Below are positions 7,181-15,098 of a stretch of 35,981 nt of DNA, in pieces (position 1 is the first letter of the stretch; the number at the start of each line of letters is the position of its first letter). The stretch lies in contig JAEZGI010000070.1 in assembly GCA_023416995.1 (NCBI GenBank), forward strand, positions 1-35,981. Direction: 5' to 3'. The stretch comes from Bacteroidota bacterium (lineage in GTDB: Bacteria > Bacteroidota > Bacteroidia > Chitinophagales > Chitinophagaceae). Made by a program: the position numbers and the translations under genes. The notes under the pieces were generated by a model that searched no databases, had not been told where the DNA came from, and worked only from the letters and a program-made list of their open reading frames with translations.

Positions 7181-7938
7181 TGAAGGAAATAAAACCAATC
7201 ATTGAACTCGTACTTCATCTTGCCGACAATGCACTCATTCTTGGGCACCGCAACAGCGAATGGACGGGCCATGGCCCTATACTTGAGCAGGATATTGCTT
7301 TAAGCAATATTGCACTTGATTTGATTGGCCAGGCGCGGAATCTATATCAATACGCGGCTACCCTCTTAAATGATGGTTCAACTGAAGATACCCTGGCTTA
7401 TCTGCGTAATGAACGCGCGTTCATCAACTGCCTGCTTGTAGAACAGCCAAACGGTGATTGGGGTCAAACCATCATGCGCCAATTTTTGTTCAGCACGGCT
7501 CACTGGTTTTATTTTCAACAACTGCAACACTGCCACGACGAACATCTTGCAGGCATTGCTTCAAAGTCACTCAAGGAAATTGCCTATCATGTACGATGGA
7601 GCAGTGAATGGGTAATACGACTTGGCGATGGCACAGAAGAAAGCACGCAACGTATGCAGATGGCGCTCGACAAACTGTGGCCATACACGGGAGAACTGTT
7701 AACACCCGCTGAATATGAAAAGGAGGTATCAAAACACGGTATTAATATAAACTTTGAAACGCTCTTTAAGGAGTACAATCATAAGGTCACAAACACCATT
7801 AAACAAGCAACACTTTTAGTTCCCACCGCGGCCTGGATGCAGCAAGGCGGTAAAACCGGTTTACATTCCGAACACCTTGGTTTCCTGTTAGCAGAAATGC
7901 AGGTATTGCAACGCAGTTATCCGGGGGTTGAATGGTAG
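7180..7938 (+). CDS. paaC: Phenylacetyl-CoA epoxidase structural subunit PaaC
   Basis: 252 residues; E. coli PaaC has 248. PaaC is a ferritin-like helical protein that pairs with PaaA in the epoxidase core and is thought not to be catalytic itself. Recognisable family segments are LHLADNALILGHRNSEWTGH, GPILEQDIALSNIALDLIGQ, ALDLIGQARNLYQYAA and EIAYHVRWSSEWVIRLGDGT. The ATG shares its A with the TAA of paaB (TAATG), a classic coupled arrangement. paaD starts three bases after the paaC stop. These spacings make paaB-paaC-paaD a single transcript. Confidence 0.96.
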   Translation: MKEIKPIIELVLHLADNALILGHRNSEWTGHGPILEQDIALSNIALDLIGQARNLYQYAATLLNDGSTEDTLAYLRNERAFINCLLVEQPNGDWGQTIMRQFLFSTAHWFYFQQLQHCHDEHLAGIASKSLKEIAYHVRWSSEWVIRLGDGTEESTQRMQMALDKLWPYTGELLTPAEYEKEVSKHGININFETLFKEYNHKVTNTIKQATLLVPTAAWMQQGGKTGLHSEHLGFLLAEMQVLQRSYPGVEW

Positions 7939-7941
7939 TAT

Positions 7942-8451
7942 ATGAAAACACAAGCGGAAAAATATAATCTTCAGTTCATAAGAAGTCTTCTGGAACAGGT
8001 TCACGATCCTGAACTGCCTGTCTTGTCGATTGTTGACCTCGCTATAGTGCGCGACATAAAATACAATAATGATGATGAACTTGAAATCACGATAACACCT
8101 ACTTACTCCGGGTGTCCGGCTATGGATATGATAGCTTTGGAAATTAAAACGATCTTACTGCAGCACAACATTCATGACTTTAAAGTTACTACCACCCTCA
8201 TACCTGCATGGACAACCGATTGGATGTCGCAGGAAGCAAAAGACAAATTGAAAGCATACGGCGTTGCTCCGCCAACACCGGGTCAATCTGTATGTCATGT
8301 TGAATTGTTTCATGAAGAAGAAGCGATCCAGTGTCCCAATTGTAATTCGTATAACACCACCATGATCAGCCGTTTTGGATCAACCGCGTGTAAAGCAATG
8401 TATAAATGTAACGAGTGTGCCGAACCGTTTGATTACTTCAAATGTCATTAA
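7942..8451 (+). CDS. paaD: Phenylacetate degradation protein PaaD (MIP18-family maturation factor)
   Basis: 169 residues; E. coli PaaD has 165. The first ~100 residues are the MIP18/DUF59 domain with VHDPELPVLSIVDL and the conserved cysteine in TPTYSGCPAMD. The C-terminus adds a zinc-ribbon-like cysteine cluster: CPNC, then Cys in STACKAMYKC, then NEC and a final FKCH. PaaD is required for phenylacetate epoxidation in vivo and is believed to mature metal cofactors, probably the 2Fe-2S cluster of PaaE; that role is family knowledge, not visible in sequence. It follows paaC by three bases, and paaG follows by 21. Confidence 0.95.
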   Translation: MKTQAEKYNLQFIRSLLEQVHDPELPVLSIVDLAIVRDIKYNNDDELEITITPTYSGCPAMDMIALEIKTILLQHNIHDFKVTTTLIPAWTTDWMSQEAKDKLKAYGVAPPTPGQSVCHVELFHEEEAIQCPNCNSYNTTMISRFGSTACKAMYKCNECAEPFDYFKCH

Positions 8452-8472
8452 ACATCACTTCAAGTTTCAGAT

Positions 8473-9228
8473 ATGTCTTCGATCATCTTTAACACCGAGA
8501 ACGGGATAGCGTCCATAACACTCAACCGGCCCGAAAAACTAAATGCGTTTAACAGGGAGATGGCCTTGTCGCTTCAACAACATCTTGATTTTTGTAATGC
8601 TGATCACAACACCAGGGTAATCATGATTACCGGCAGCGGTCGTGCTTTTAGCGCAGGGCAGGATCTTGCAGAGATAGCGGGCCAGGATAATCCAGGCATC
8701 GGCAGGATATTATCAGAACATTTCAACCCGGTGATCAGTAAAATTTATAACAGTCAAAAACCGGTAATAGCTGCAGTGAATGGTGTTGCCGCGGGTGCCG
8801 GCGCCAATATAGCCTTGTGTTGCGATATCGTGGTAGCTACCCGTTCTGCAGCGTTTATCCAGGCCTTTTCAAAGATCGGACTGATACCAGACAGTGGTGG
8901 CACGTGGTTCCTGCCCAGACTTATTGGATGGCAACGTGCCAGCGCCTTGATGTTACTGGGAGAAAAAGTATCGGCCGAAGAAGCGGAAAAGATGGGAATG
9001 ATCTATAAAAGTATCGCGGATGACCAGTTTGAATCTTCTCTTAATCAACTCATTACCCATCTTGCGAGCCTGCCGCCGGCGGGACTTGCACTTACAAAAC
9101 GTGCTTTGCAAACCTCGGCACAAAACAATCTCCAGGAACAATTGATTGAAGAGGATGAACTGCAGCAACAGGCGGCGGGATTGCCTGAATTTCGCAATGC
9201 CGTAACCGCTTTTATAACGAAGACGTGA
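8473..9228 (+). CDS. paaG: Ring-1,2-epoxyphenylacetyl-CoA isomerase PaaG (crotonase family)
   Basis: 251 residues, slightly shorter than E. coli PaaG (262). It converts the phenylacetyl-CoA epoxide to oxepin-CoA, and the enzyme family also moves double bonds later in the pathway. It has the crotonase oxyanion segments GRAFSAGQDLAEI and NGVAAGAGANIALCCDIV, and the PaaG-type LIPDSGGTWFLPRL with Asp140 in the place of the E. coli catalytic Asp. This pattern favours PaaG over PaaF, which has a Glu-based hydratase site. It starts 21 bases after paaD and is the last paa gene on this strand. No terminator is visible before obgE, 43 bases on. Confidence 0.9.
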   Translation: MSSIIFNTENGIASITLNRPEKLNAFNREMALSLQQHLDFCNADHNTRVIMITGSGRAFSAGQDLAEIAGQDNPGIGRILSEHFNPVISKIYNSQKPVIAAVNGVAAGAGANIALCCDIVVATRSAAFIQAFSKIGLIPDSGGTWFLPRLIGWQRASALMLLGEKVSAEEAEKMGMIYKSIADDQFESSLNQLITHLASLPPAGLALTKRALQTSAQNNLQEQLIEEDELQQQAAGLPEFRNAVTAFITKT

Positions 9229-9271
9229 AGGAAGGCAGGATATGCTTTCTTTTTGCGTTCTTTGCAGCTCG

Positions 9272-10267
9272 ATGGAAAAGTCAAATTTTGTAGATCAGAT
9301 CAGGGTATTTTGCCGTTCAGGGCATGGTGGCGCAGGAAGCAAACATTTCATGCGCACTAAATTCAATCCCCAGGCGGGCCCGGATGGTGGCGACGGCGGT
9401 CGCGGAGGACATATTATTCTCAAGGGCAATAAAAATCTTTGGACACTGCTACACCTCAGATACTTCAAAAACGTACTGGCAGAAAACGGTGAAGGAGGTT
9501 CGGGTAACAACTCAACCGGCCGTAGCGGAAAAGATATTATCATCGAAGTTCCGCTTGGTACTGTGGCGCGCGATGAGGAAACTCAAAAAATAGAAGGCGA
9601 GATTCTGACTGACGGCCAGGAAATCATATGGATGAAGGGTGGACGCGGCGGACTCGGAAATGCAAAGTTTGCTACCGCTACCAACCAGGCACCGGAATAC
9701 TCGCAACCTGGTGAACCGGGAAGCGAAGGCTGGAAAATTCTTGAGCTAAAAGTATTGGCCGATGTTGGGCTGGTGGGATTTCCGAATGCAGGCAAAAGCA
9801 CTTTGCTATCGGTGATCACTGCTGCAAAACCCAAAGTAGCAGATTACGCCTTTACCACGCTTGTTCCGAACCTGGGCATGGTGGAATATCGTGATGGAAA
9901 ATCTTTCTGTATCGCCGATCTTCCTGGTATTATCGAAGGCGCCGCAGAAGGCAAAGGTCTTGGACACCGCTTCTTGCGACATATCGAACGAAACTCAATT
10001 CTTTTATTCCTGATCCCCGCCGACGCTTCGGATCATCGCAAAGAATTTGAGATTCTTGTAAATGAACTTGAACAATACAATCCTGAGTTGCTGCACAAAC
10101 AATTCCTGATCGCAGTAAGTAAGTCTGACATGTTGGATGATGAGCTGAAAGAGGCCATTTCAAACGAACTGCCCCGGGAAGTGCCGCATATTTTTATCTC
10201 TGCCATCACCCGCAAGGGGTTGACTGAACTTAAAGATGAGCTCTGGAAAACCCTCAATGCCTCATGA
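9272..10267 (+). CDS. obgE: Ribosome-associated GTPase Obg
   Basis: 331 residues from the ATG at 9272; an upstream in-frame ATG at 9242 would add ten non-conserved residues. The N-terminal Obg fold (to about residue 158) has the glycine-rich loops FNPQAGPDGGDGGRGGH and GEGGSGNNSTGRSGKD. The GTPase domain follows with G1 GFPNAGKST (169-177), the switch YAFTTLVPNLG, G3 DLPGIIEGAAEGKGLG (from 216) and G4 SKSD (283-286, in place of the usual NKxD), then a G5-like SAITRKG. The C-terminal extension of E. coli ObgE is missing. Obg acts in 50S subunit assembly and growth control. It sits just after the paa genes and may share read-through. Its TGA lies against the stop of the crotonase gene on the other strand. 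Confidence 0.97.
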   Translation: MEKSNFVDQIRVFCRSGHGGAGSKHFMRTKFNPQAGPDGGDGGRGGHIILKGNKNLWTLLHLRYFKNVLAENGEGGSGNNSTGRSGKDIIIEVPLGTVARDEETQKIEGEILTDGQEIIWMKGGRGGLGNAKFATATNQAPEYSQPGEPGSEGWKILELKVLADVGLVGFPNAGKSTLLSVITAAKPKVADYAFTTLVPNLGMVEYRDGKSFCIADLPGIIEGAAEGKGLGHRFLRHIERNSILLFLIPADASDHRKEFEILVNELEQYNPELLHKQFLIAVSKSDMLDDELKEAISNELPREVPHIFISAITRKGLTELKDELWKTLNAS

Positions 10268-11035
10268 GCGGGTGTTGATCTTTTTTAACTCCTGTTTTGC
10301 GAAGTCGCTCAATGCCAGGCGACCGCTGATTGCCGCACGTTGCGTTAACAGGGCGTCCCAGTTTTCATGTCCTTCCCAGAAAGTCTTTTTAAGTTCACTA
10401 ACCGCAGACGGATTAGAGTGAGTCAGCGAAGTTGCCAGGCGTGAAATGGACTCATCCATGCCATTAACATCATTATGCACTTCTGCGTATAGTCCTTTAC
10501 GTTTTGCCCAGTCAGAATTGCGCCACATTGCCGAGTCGATGGCAAGATGACTAAAAGCAGATAAGCCGATGCGACGTTGTAATACGGGCCCGATAACAAA
10601 CGGGCCAATCCCGATGCTGAGCTCGCTGAGTTTTATATCGGCGCCATCGACGGCTATGGCGTAATCTGCTGCTGCTATTATACCTACGCCTCCACCTACT
10701 GCTTTCCCATGCACACGTGCTATGATAAACTTTGGGCAGGTACGCATGGCATTGATCACGTTGGCAAAACCGGAAAAGAATTTCTGGGCCTCATCAATGG
10801 TAGTTAGTGCACTCAGTTCGGTGAATGATGCACCGGCACAAAAACTGCCCGTGCCCGACGATCGCAAAACGATTACCCTTGTATCTTGTTCGTTTCCGGC
10901 TCCGTGAATAGCATGGGCCAGTTCCTCGAGTAATTTACCCGGCATAGAATTTCCTGCCGGATGATGAAACTCGATGGTTGTTATATAGCCATGTGTTTCT
11001 GTTTGTACGTATCCGCCATGCACTTCGTTTAGCAT
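10262..11035 (-). CDS. Enoyl-CoA hydratase/isomerase family protein, paa-associated
   Basis: 257 residues of the crotonase superfamily. The oxyanion-hole segment is GTGSFCAGASFTELS, and the second is VHGKAVGGGVGIIAAADYAI. Of the two glutamates used by classical enoyl-CoA hydratases, the first is replaced by Gly118 (GGGVGII) while the second is kept as Glu138 (KLSELSIG). This GGGVG pattern resembles LiuC-type methylglutaconyl-CoA hydratases more than E. coli PaaF. It lies 22 bases downstream of paaZ on the same strand, so a role as the dehydroadipyl-CoA hydratase or another crotonase step of phenylacetate breakdown is plausible but not proved. Its stop codon overlaps the end of obgE by six bases. 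Confidence 0.82.
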   Translation of the reverse strand: MLNEVHGGYVQTETHGYITTIEFHHPAGNSMPGKLLEELAHAIHGAGNEQDTRVIVLRSSGTGSFCAGASFTELSALTTIDEAQKFFSGFANVINAMRTCPKFIIARVHGKAVGGGVGIIAAADYAIAVDGADIKLSELSIGIGPFVIGPVLQRRIGLSAFSHLAIDSAMWRNSDWAKRKGLYAEVHNDVNGMDESISRLATSLTHSNPSAVSELKKTFWEGHENWDALLTQRAAISGRLALSDFAKQELKKINTRS

Positions 11036-11057
11036 ATAATTATTGTTTTATCAGCGA

Positions 11058-13109
11058 TTAAAGCTTGTTGTTCTTCCTTGCTACCAGTGTAAGAATAATT
11101 GCAGTTGCGATCATCTCCCCGGTATCATCAAACATTTCCGCCAGCCATTTCACAATCCCTTTTTCAACCTCGTCAGCTTCCCTTTTATCCTGCGGAACTT
11201 TTTCACGGCAGGTAAGCTTCACCCCGAATGTAGTGCCTGCATAAACAGGTTTTGTGAAACGGCAGAATTCAATGCCGTAGTTCAGTAATACCGGGCCCTT
11301 TCTTGCATCAACAAATAACCCTGCCGCAGCACTGAGAATGAAGTAACCATGTGCAACAGGCTTTTCAAATATCGTTCCCCTGAGCGAAGTATGATCTGTA
11401 TGGGCATAAAAATGGTCCCAGCTCAGGTTCGCAAAATTTGATATGTCGGCTTCGGTTATGGTTCTTTTGTGTGTGACCAGTGTATCACCTATCTGCAGTT
11501 CTTCATAATATTTACGGAAAGGATGTTTTTCATCTTCCCTTGTCAACGCGCCGGGGTGATACACATTAGTTATTGCGGAGATGAACGATGGAGATCCCTG
11601 TAATGCGAAAGCCTGCATGTACCGATGCACACCACGTACGCCACCCATCTCTTCGCCACCACCTGCGCGGCCGGGACCGCCATGTATCAACATTGGCAGC
11701 GGTGACCCGTGTCCGGTACTTTCAGCGGCACATTCATTGTTCAGGACCAGAATGCGTCCGTGCCAGGGGCCGGCACCTAAAACAAAATGCCGTGCAATCT
11801 TTTGATCGGCTGTAACAATGCTGCAAACGAGCGAGCCTTTCCCTTTCCGGGCCAATGATATGGCATCTTCAGGATCTTTATAAGGCATGACCGTGCTCAC
11901 CGGTCCGAACGCTTCCACTTCATGTGGCTCTTTAGCATTAAAAGGGTTATCGTTCAGCAATAATAAAGGACTAATAAAAGCGCCTTTCGCCGGATCAGCA
12001 TCCAATAGAGTGACATCGTTCAGCGAACCGTAAATCAATTGCGAGCTTGCAAGCAGTTTGCTTACCTGGGTTTTAACTTCCTCACGTTGATCCATACCCG
12101 CTAATGCTCCCATCCTGACTTTTTCGTTTAACGGGTTGCCAATGATTGTTTCATCGAGTGCTTTGCCAAGATCTTTCAGGACCGCTTCCATCACTTTTTC
12201 CGGGCAAAATATGCGCCTTATTGCTGTACATTTCTGCCCGGCCTTGGCTATTATTTCCCGTTTTACTTCGCGTATAAAAATCTTCCATTCGGGCATCCCC
12301 GGTTCAACATCCCGGCCGAGAACGATACAGTTGAGCGAGTCAGACTCCATATTAAAAGGCACGTGCGAATTAACGATGGCAGGATGTGTTCTGAGTTTTA
12401 GGCCGGTTTCGGCGCTCCCCGTAAAAGTGACCATATCCTGTGCCTGTACATGATCAAGCAGATCGCCGGCGCTGCCGCATACCAGTTGGAGCGCACCAGC
12501 CGGCAGAATTCCGGAAGCGGCAATGCCCCTTACCACTTCGGCAGTAAGAAAACTGGTAACAGTAGCTGGTTTAATCAGGGCGGGCACACCGGCCAACAGG
12601 TTGACCGCGATCTTTTCAAGCATTCCCCAAACAGGAAAATTATAAGCATTGATATGGACTGCGATTCCTTCACGAGGCACCAGCACATGTTGCCCGTGGA
12701 AACTTCCGTTTTTACCGAGCTTAACAAGTTCGCCGTCGGTGCAAAAAGTTTCATCCGGAAATTTTCGTCTTAGGGACGCATAGGAAAACAGGTTGCCAAT
12801 GCCACCCTCGATGTCGACCCAGCTATCGGCCCTGGTGGCCCCGGTCATATAACTTGTATGGTAAAATAAATCAAGATGCTCACGGAGATAAAGAGCGAGT
12901 GCCTTCAGCATGCGGCCACGTTCGTGAAAAGTCATTTTGCGAAGTGCCGGACCACCATTTTCACGGCCATATTGCAGGATAGCTGCAAAATCAAGCCCTT
13001 GGGTGGATGCTGCAGCGATGGCGGCGCCATCAACGGCATTATATAAGATGGTGCCTGCTCCATCGCCCGTGATCCATCTGCCGGAAACATAATTCTGAAG
13101 TTTATCCAT
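11058..13109 (-). CDS. paaZ: Bifunctional PaaZ: oxepin-CoA hydrolase and semialdehyde dehydrogenase
   Basis: 683 residues from the ATG at 13109 (MDKLQNYVSG); E. coli PaaZ has 681. The longer open frame to 13148 adds unconserved residues. Residues 1 to about 520 are an aldehyde dehydrogenase with Glu255 (FNMESDSLN) and catalytic Cys294 (GQKCTAIRR). The C-terminal ~150 residues are a MaoC-like hydratase with Asp565 and His570 in DHFYAH, matching the E. coli hydrolase pair. The enzyme opens the oxepin ring and oxidises the resulting semialdehyde to 3-oxo-5,6-dehydrosuberyl-CoA. It is transcribed opposite to the paaE-G unit, with obgE between, and probably leads a two-gene transcript with the crotonase gene. 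Confidence 0.96.
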   Translation of the reverse strand: MDKLQNYVSGRWITGDGAGTILYNAVDGAAIAAASTQGLDFAAILQYGRENGGPALRKMTFHERGRMLKALALYLREHLDLFYHTSYMTGATRADSWVDIEGGIGNLFSYASLRRKFPDETFCTDGELVKLGKNGSFHGQHVLVPREGIAVHINAYNFPVWGMLEKIAVNLLAGVPALIKPATVTSFLTAEVVRGIAASGILPAGALQLVCGSAGDLLDHVQAQDMVTFTGSAETGLKLRTHPAIVNSHVPFNMESDSLNCIVLGRDVEPGMPEWKIFIREVKREIIAKAGQKCTAIRRIFCPEKVMEAVLKDLGKALDETIIGNPLNEKVRMGALAGMDQREEVKTQVSKLLASSQLIYGSLNDVTLLDADPAKGAFISPLLLLNDNPFNAKEPHEVEAFGPVSTVMPYKDPEDAISLARKGKGSLVCSIVTADQKIARHFVLGAGPWHGRILVLNNECAAESTGHGSPLPMLIHGGPGRAGGGEEMGGVRGVHRYMQAFALQGSPSFISAITNVYHPGALTREDEKHPFRKYYEELQIGDTLVTHKRTITEADISNFANLSWDHFYAHTDHTSLRGTIFEKPVAHGYFILSAAAGLFVDARKGPVLLNYGIEFCRFTKPVYAGTTFGVKLTCREKVPQDKREADEVEKGIVKWLAEMFDDTGEMIATAIILTLVARKNNKL

Positions 13110-13155
13110 ACCCGTAACAAGTTTTATTGAACCGCTACATCCGATCACTCATATC

Positions 13156-13163
13156 CAAATTTA
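13156..13163 (-). promoter_or_regulatory. -7 promoter box of paaZ
   Basis: TAAATTTG on the minus strand matches TAnnTTTG exactly and predicts a leader of about 40 bases to the paaZ ATG. No good -33 box and no PaaR-type palindrome is visible in this 125-base divergent spacer, so how paaZ is co-regulated with the other strand is unclear. Confidence 0.5.
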
Positions 13164-13207
13164 ATCAAAAGAAAACCGCATTACATGCTTTGCCGGTTTC
13201 ACAGGCT

Positions 13208-13215
13208 TATATTTG
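13208..13215 (+). promoter_or_regulatory. -7 promoter box of the small lipoprotein gene
   Basis: TATATTTG is a perfect TAnnTTTG box 19 bases before the ATG at 13235. A TTTG at 13189-13192 could serve as the upstream element, but the 15-base spacing is shorter than usual. Confidence 0.5.
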
Positions 13216-13234
13216 CCGGAATAAATTCAACACT

Positions 13235-13696
13235 ATGGGGTACTTAAAATTGATCGTGATTTTGTGTGTCTTGGCTGCCTGCCAGGAAAGCGGAGAAACC
13301 GAACGTAAAAACGGTTATACAAAAGACCTTAAATCGCGACAGGACAGTTTGTTCCAGGAGGTAATGGACGGTCATGATGTTGGGATGGCGAAGATGGGAA
13401 AGATCAGGGGGTACTCTGAAAGGATTAAAAAAAGCATCGATAGTTTGCAGAAACTTAAAAAAGCAGACACATCGCAACTGCCGCTCCTGCGGTCAATTGC
13501 TGCGGACCTCAACCAGGCGGAATACGGTATGAATCGCTGGATGGAAGAATTTGTGCTTGATTCAGCGGAAAACAATCAACCGGTCCGGATAGCTTACCTG
13601 GAATCTGAACGTGATATAGTTAACCGCGTGAGGGATCGCATATTGGGATCTTTGCAGCGCGCAGATTCTCTTTATGGTAAAAAAGAGGGTGAATAA
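13235..13696 (+). CDS. Small putative lipoprotein of unknown function
   Basis: 153 residues from the ATG at 13235. A longer frame from 13127 runs through the promoter box and is rejected. The N-terminus is a short hydrophobic signal, MGYLKLIVILCVLAACQ, whose LAAC fits the lipobox, so the mature protein probably begins at Cys16 and is anchored to a membrane. The rest is hydrophilic and helix-rich, with Ser/Asp-Ser-Leu-containing segments (IKKSIDSLQKLKKAD, RDRILGSLQRADSLYG) suggesting a coiled-coil or helical bundle. I do not recognise the family. It is divergent from paaZ. Its last codons form one arm of a terminator shared with adk. Confidence 0.7.
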   Translation: MGYLKLIVILCVLAACQESGETERKNGYTKDLKSRQDSLFQEVMDGHDVGMAKMGKIRGYSERIKKSIDSLQKLKKADTSQLPLLRSIAADLNQAEYGMNRWMEEFVLDSAENNQPVRIAYLESERDIVNRVRDRILGSLQRADSLYGKKEGE

Positions 13697-13710
13697 CTAC
13701 CCTCTTTTTT
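13679..13710. terminator. Bidirectional terminator inside the ends of the lipoprotein and adk genes
   Basis: A perfect 12-bp inverted repeat, AAAAAAGAGGGT (13679-13690) and ACCCTCTTTTTT (13699-13710), flanks an 8-base loop. A-tracts and T-tracts give a U-run in both directions. The loop and stem edges contain the two adjacent stop codons (TAA 13694-13696 on plus, TAG 13699-13697 on minus). It should end both convergent transcripts. Confidence 0.9.
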
Positions 13711-14278
13711 TTGCATCAATTTCTTTTGAGAGCAAGGCGAAGATCTCGTCAACCGAACCCTCTCCTTTTATTCTGACAACCTTACCTTCCTGGGCGTAGT
13801 GACCCGCTACAGGTGCGGTTTTTGTTTCATACTCTCCTATTCTTGCGCGAATGATGTTTTCGTTTACATCATCGCTTCTGCCAGAAGTTTTACCGCGGTT
13901 CATCAACCGGCCGATCAGTTCTTCTTCACCCACTTCAAGTGCGAGGAACAAATCAATCTGTGCACTCTTTTCTTTAAGAAGATTATCAAGCGCCACAGAT
14001 TGCGCAACGGTTCTTGGGAAACCATCAAAAAGAAATCCGCTGGCGGAAGGGTTGTTATCAATGGAAGAACGGATCATACCTATTACTACCTCATCAGGCA
14101 CCAGTTGACCCCTGTCCATATAATCTTTTGCGGATAACCCCAGGGTGGTTTGGTTAGCTATTTCTTCCCGCAACAAATTGCCCGTTGAAAGATGCACCAA
14201 TCCGTACGACTCAATCAGCTTTTCAGATTGTGTACCTTTACCACTTCCTGGAGGACCGAATAATATAATATTGAACAT
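13697..14278 (-). CDS. adk: Adenylate kinase
   Basis: 193 residues, the short form without the zinc-binding LID insert found in ~215-residue enzymes. It interconverts ATP and AMP with two ADP. The P-loop is FGPPGSGKGTQ (residues 7-17), followed by the AMP-site LSTGNLLREEI, the core FLFDGFPRTVAQ, and the LID arginines in GRLMNRGKTSGRSDD and IIRARIGEYETKT. The start ATG at 14278 is the only sensible choice. A -7 box lies upstream at 14312-14319. The gene ends back-to-back with the lipoprotein gene through a shared terminator. In many Bacteroidota adk lies close to obgE; here the two are separated by about 3.4 kb and point toward each other. Confidence 0.96.
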   Translation of the reverse strand: MFNIILFGPPGSGKGTQSEKLIESYGLVHLSTGNLLREEIANQTTLGLSAKDYMDRGQLVPDEVVIGMIRSSIDNNPSASGFLFDGFPRTVAQSVALDNLLKEKSAQIDLFLALEVGEEELIGRLMNRGKTSGRSDDVNENIIRARIGEYETKTAPVAGHYAQEGKVVRIKGEGSVDEIFALLSKEIDAKKRG

Positions 14279-14311
14279 GTTAAACTTTTAATGAATGCCT
14301 TTGTAAGCGGA

Positions 14312-14319
14312 CAAATATA
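14312..14319 (-). promoter_or_regulatory. -7 promoter box of adk
   Basis: TATATTTG on the minus strand is a perfect TAnnTTTG match, implying a leader near 28 bases. The rest of the 193-base adk-msrB spacer holds no gene or RNA that I can identify. Confidence 0.5.
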
Positions 14320-14471
14320 TAGTAACATGCCTAAAAACCGTTTAGATTTTTCAATGATCGGGTTAAAGCCTTTTAATTTTACCAGTTATCACTTATAAAA
14401 ATGTATTGTTAAGAAGCAGTAGCTCAATTGATCGGTGAACATCAGGAGCAGAAATTTGTTACCTTTTATAC

Positions 14472-15044
14472 ATGAAAAAACATACATTATTTGTTGTGTT
14501 GATTTTGGGGGCAACTGGCCTTCAGCAGTGCTCGTATTCACAATCAGCACCGGAAATAAAAAAAGTAAAAATGGATACTAAAAAAGATAATAACCCGGTT
14601 TACTCCCGGACCGATTCATCGAAAGTGGGACTTAGTGAAGCAGAATGGAAAAAGATTCTTCCGGCTGATGTGTATTACATCTCCAGGCAAAAGGGTACCG
14701 AAAGACCTGGTACCAGCCATTTTGAGCATAGCAAAGAGGTGGGCACTTATTATTGCGCAGCCTGCGGAAATGCACTTTTCCAAAGTGACACCAAATTCGA
14801 CAGCGGGTGCGGCTGGCCAAGTTTTTACCAACCGATCAGCAAAACAAGCATCATTTACGAAGCAGATAATACATTAGGCATGCGACGCACCGAAGTAATG
14901 TGTGGCCGTTGCAAAGGACATCTGGGACATGTTTTTGATGATGGTCCGCCCCCTACCGGTTTGCGTTATTGCATCAACGGTGTAGTTCTCGATTTTGAAA
15001 AAGCACAGGAAGCTGAGAAGAAATACAACGCCAAAGGCGAGTAA
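14472..15044 (+). CDS. msrB: Exported peptide-methionine (R)-S-oxide reductase
   Basis: 190 residues; the MsrB domain occupies about residues 50-185. It reduces methionine-R-sulfoxide in oxidised proteins. Zinc ligands are two CxxC pairs, CAAC and CGRC, and the catalytic cysteine is in GLRYCING; conserved FDSGCGWPSFYQP and GHLGHVFDDGP are present. The first ~24 residues (KKHTLFVVLILGATGLQQC) form a signal peptide. LQQC is not a good lipobox, but the Cys could still be lipidated, so the enzyme acts outside the cytoplasm either way. It starts 4 bases after an imperfect -7 box (TACCTTTT, 14460-14467). rlmD follows 54 bases later. Confidence 0.93.
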   Translation: MKKHTLFVVLILGATGLQQCSYSQSAPEIKKVKMDTKKDNNPVYSRTDSSKVGLSEAEWKKILPADVYYISRQKGTERPGTSHFEHSKEVGTYYCAACGNALFQSDTKFDSGCGWPSFYQPISKTSIIYEADNTLGMRRTEVMCGRCKGHLGHVFDDGPPPTGLRYCINGVVLDFEKAQEAEKKYNAKGE

Positions 15045-15098
15045 GCGCTTTCATCATAAATACCTTTCTGAGACAAAATCGTTCAATATCTTCGCGGC

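Noticed and set aside
13127..13234. N-terminal extension of the small lipoprotein to 13127
   Set aside because: It contains a promoter box and a non-conserved sequence. The ATG at 13235 gives a proper lipoprotein signal.
14415..14460. tRNA-like stretch (GTAGCTCAATTGATCGG) between adk and msrB
   Set aside because: It resembles a tRNA D-arm, but there is no acceptor stem, anticodon stem or GTTCRA T-loop around it. A similar chance match lies inside the glycosylase gene near 21843.
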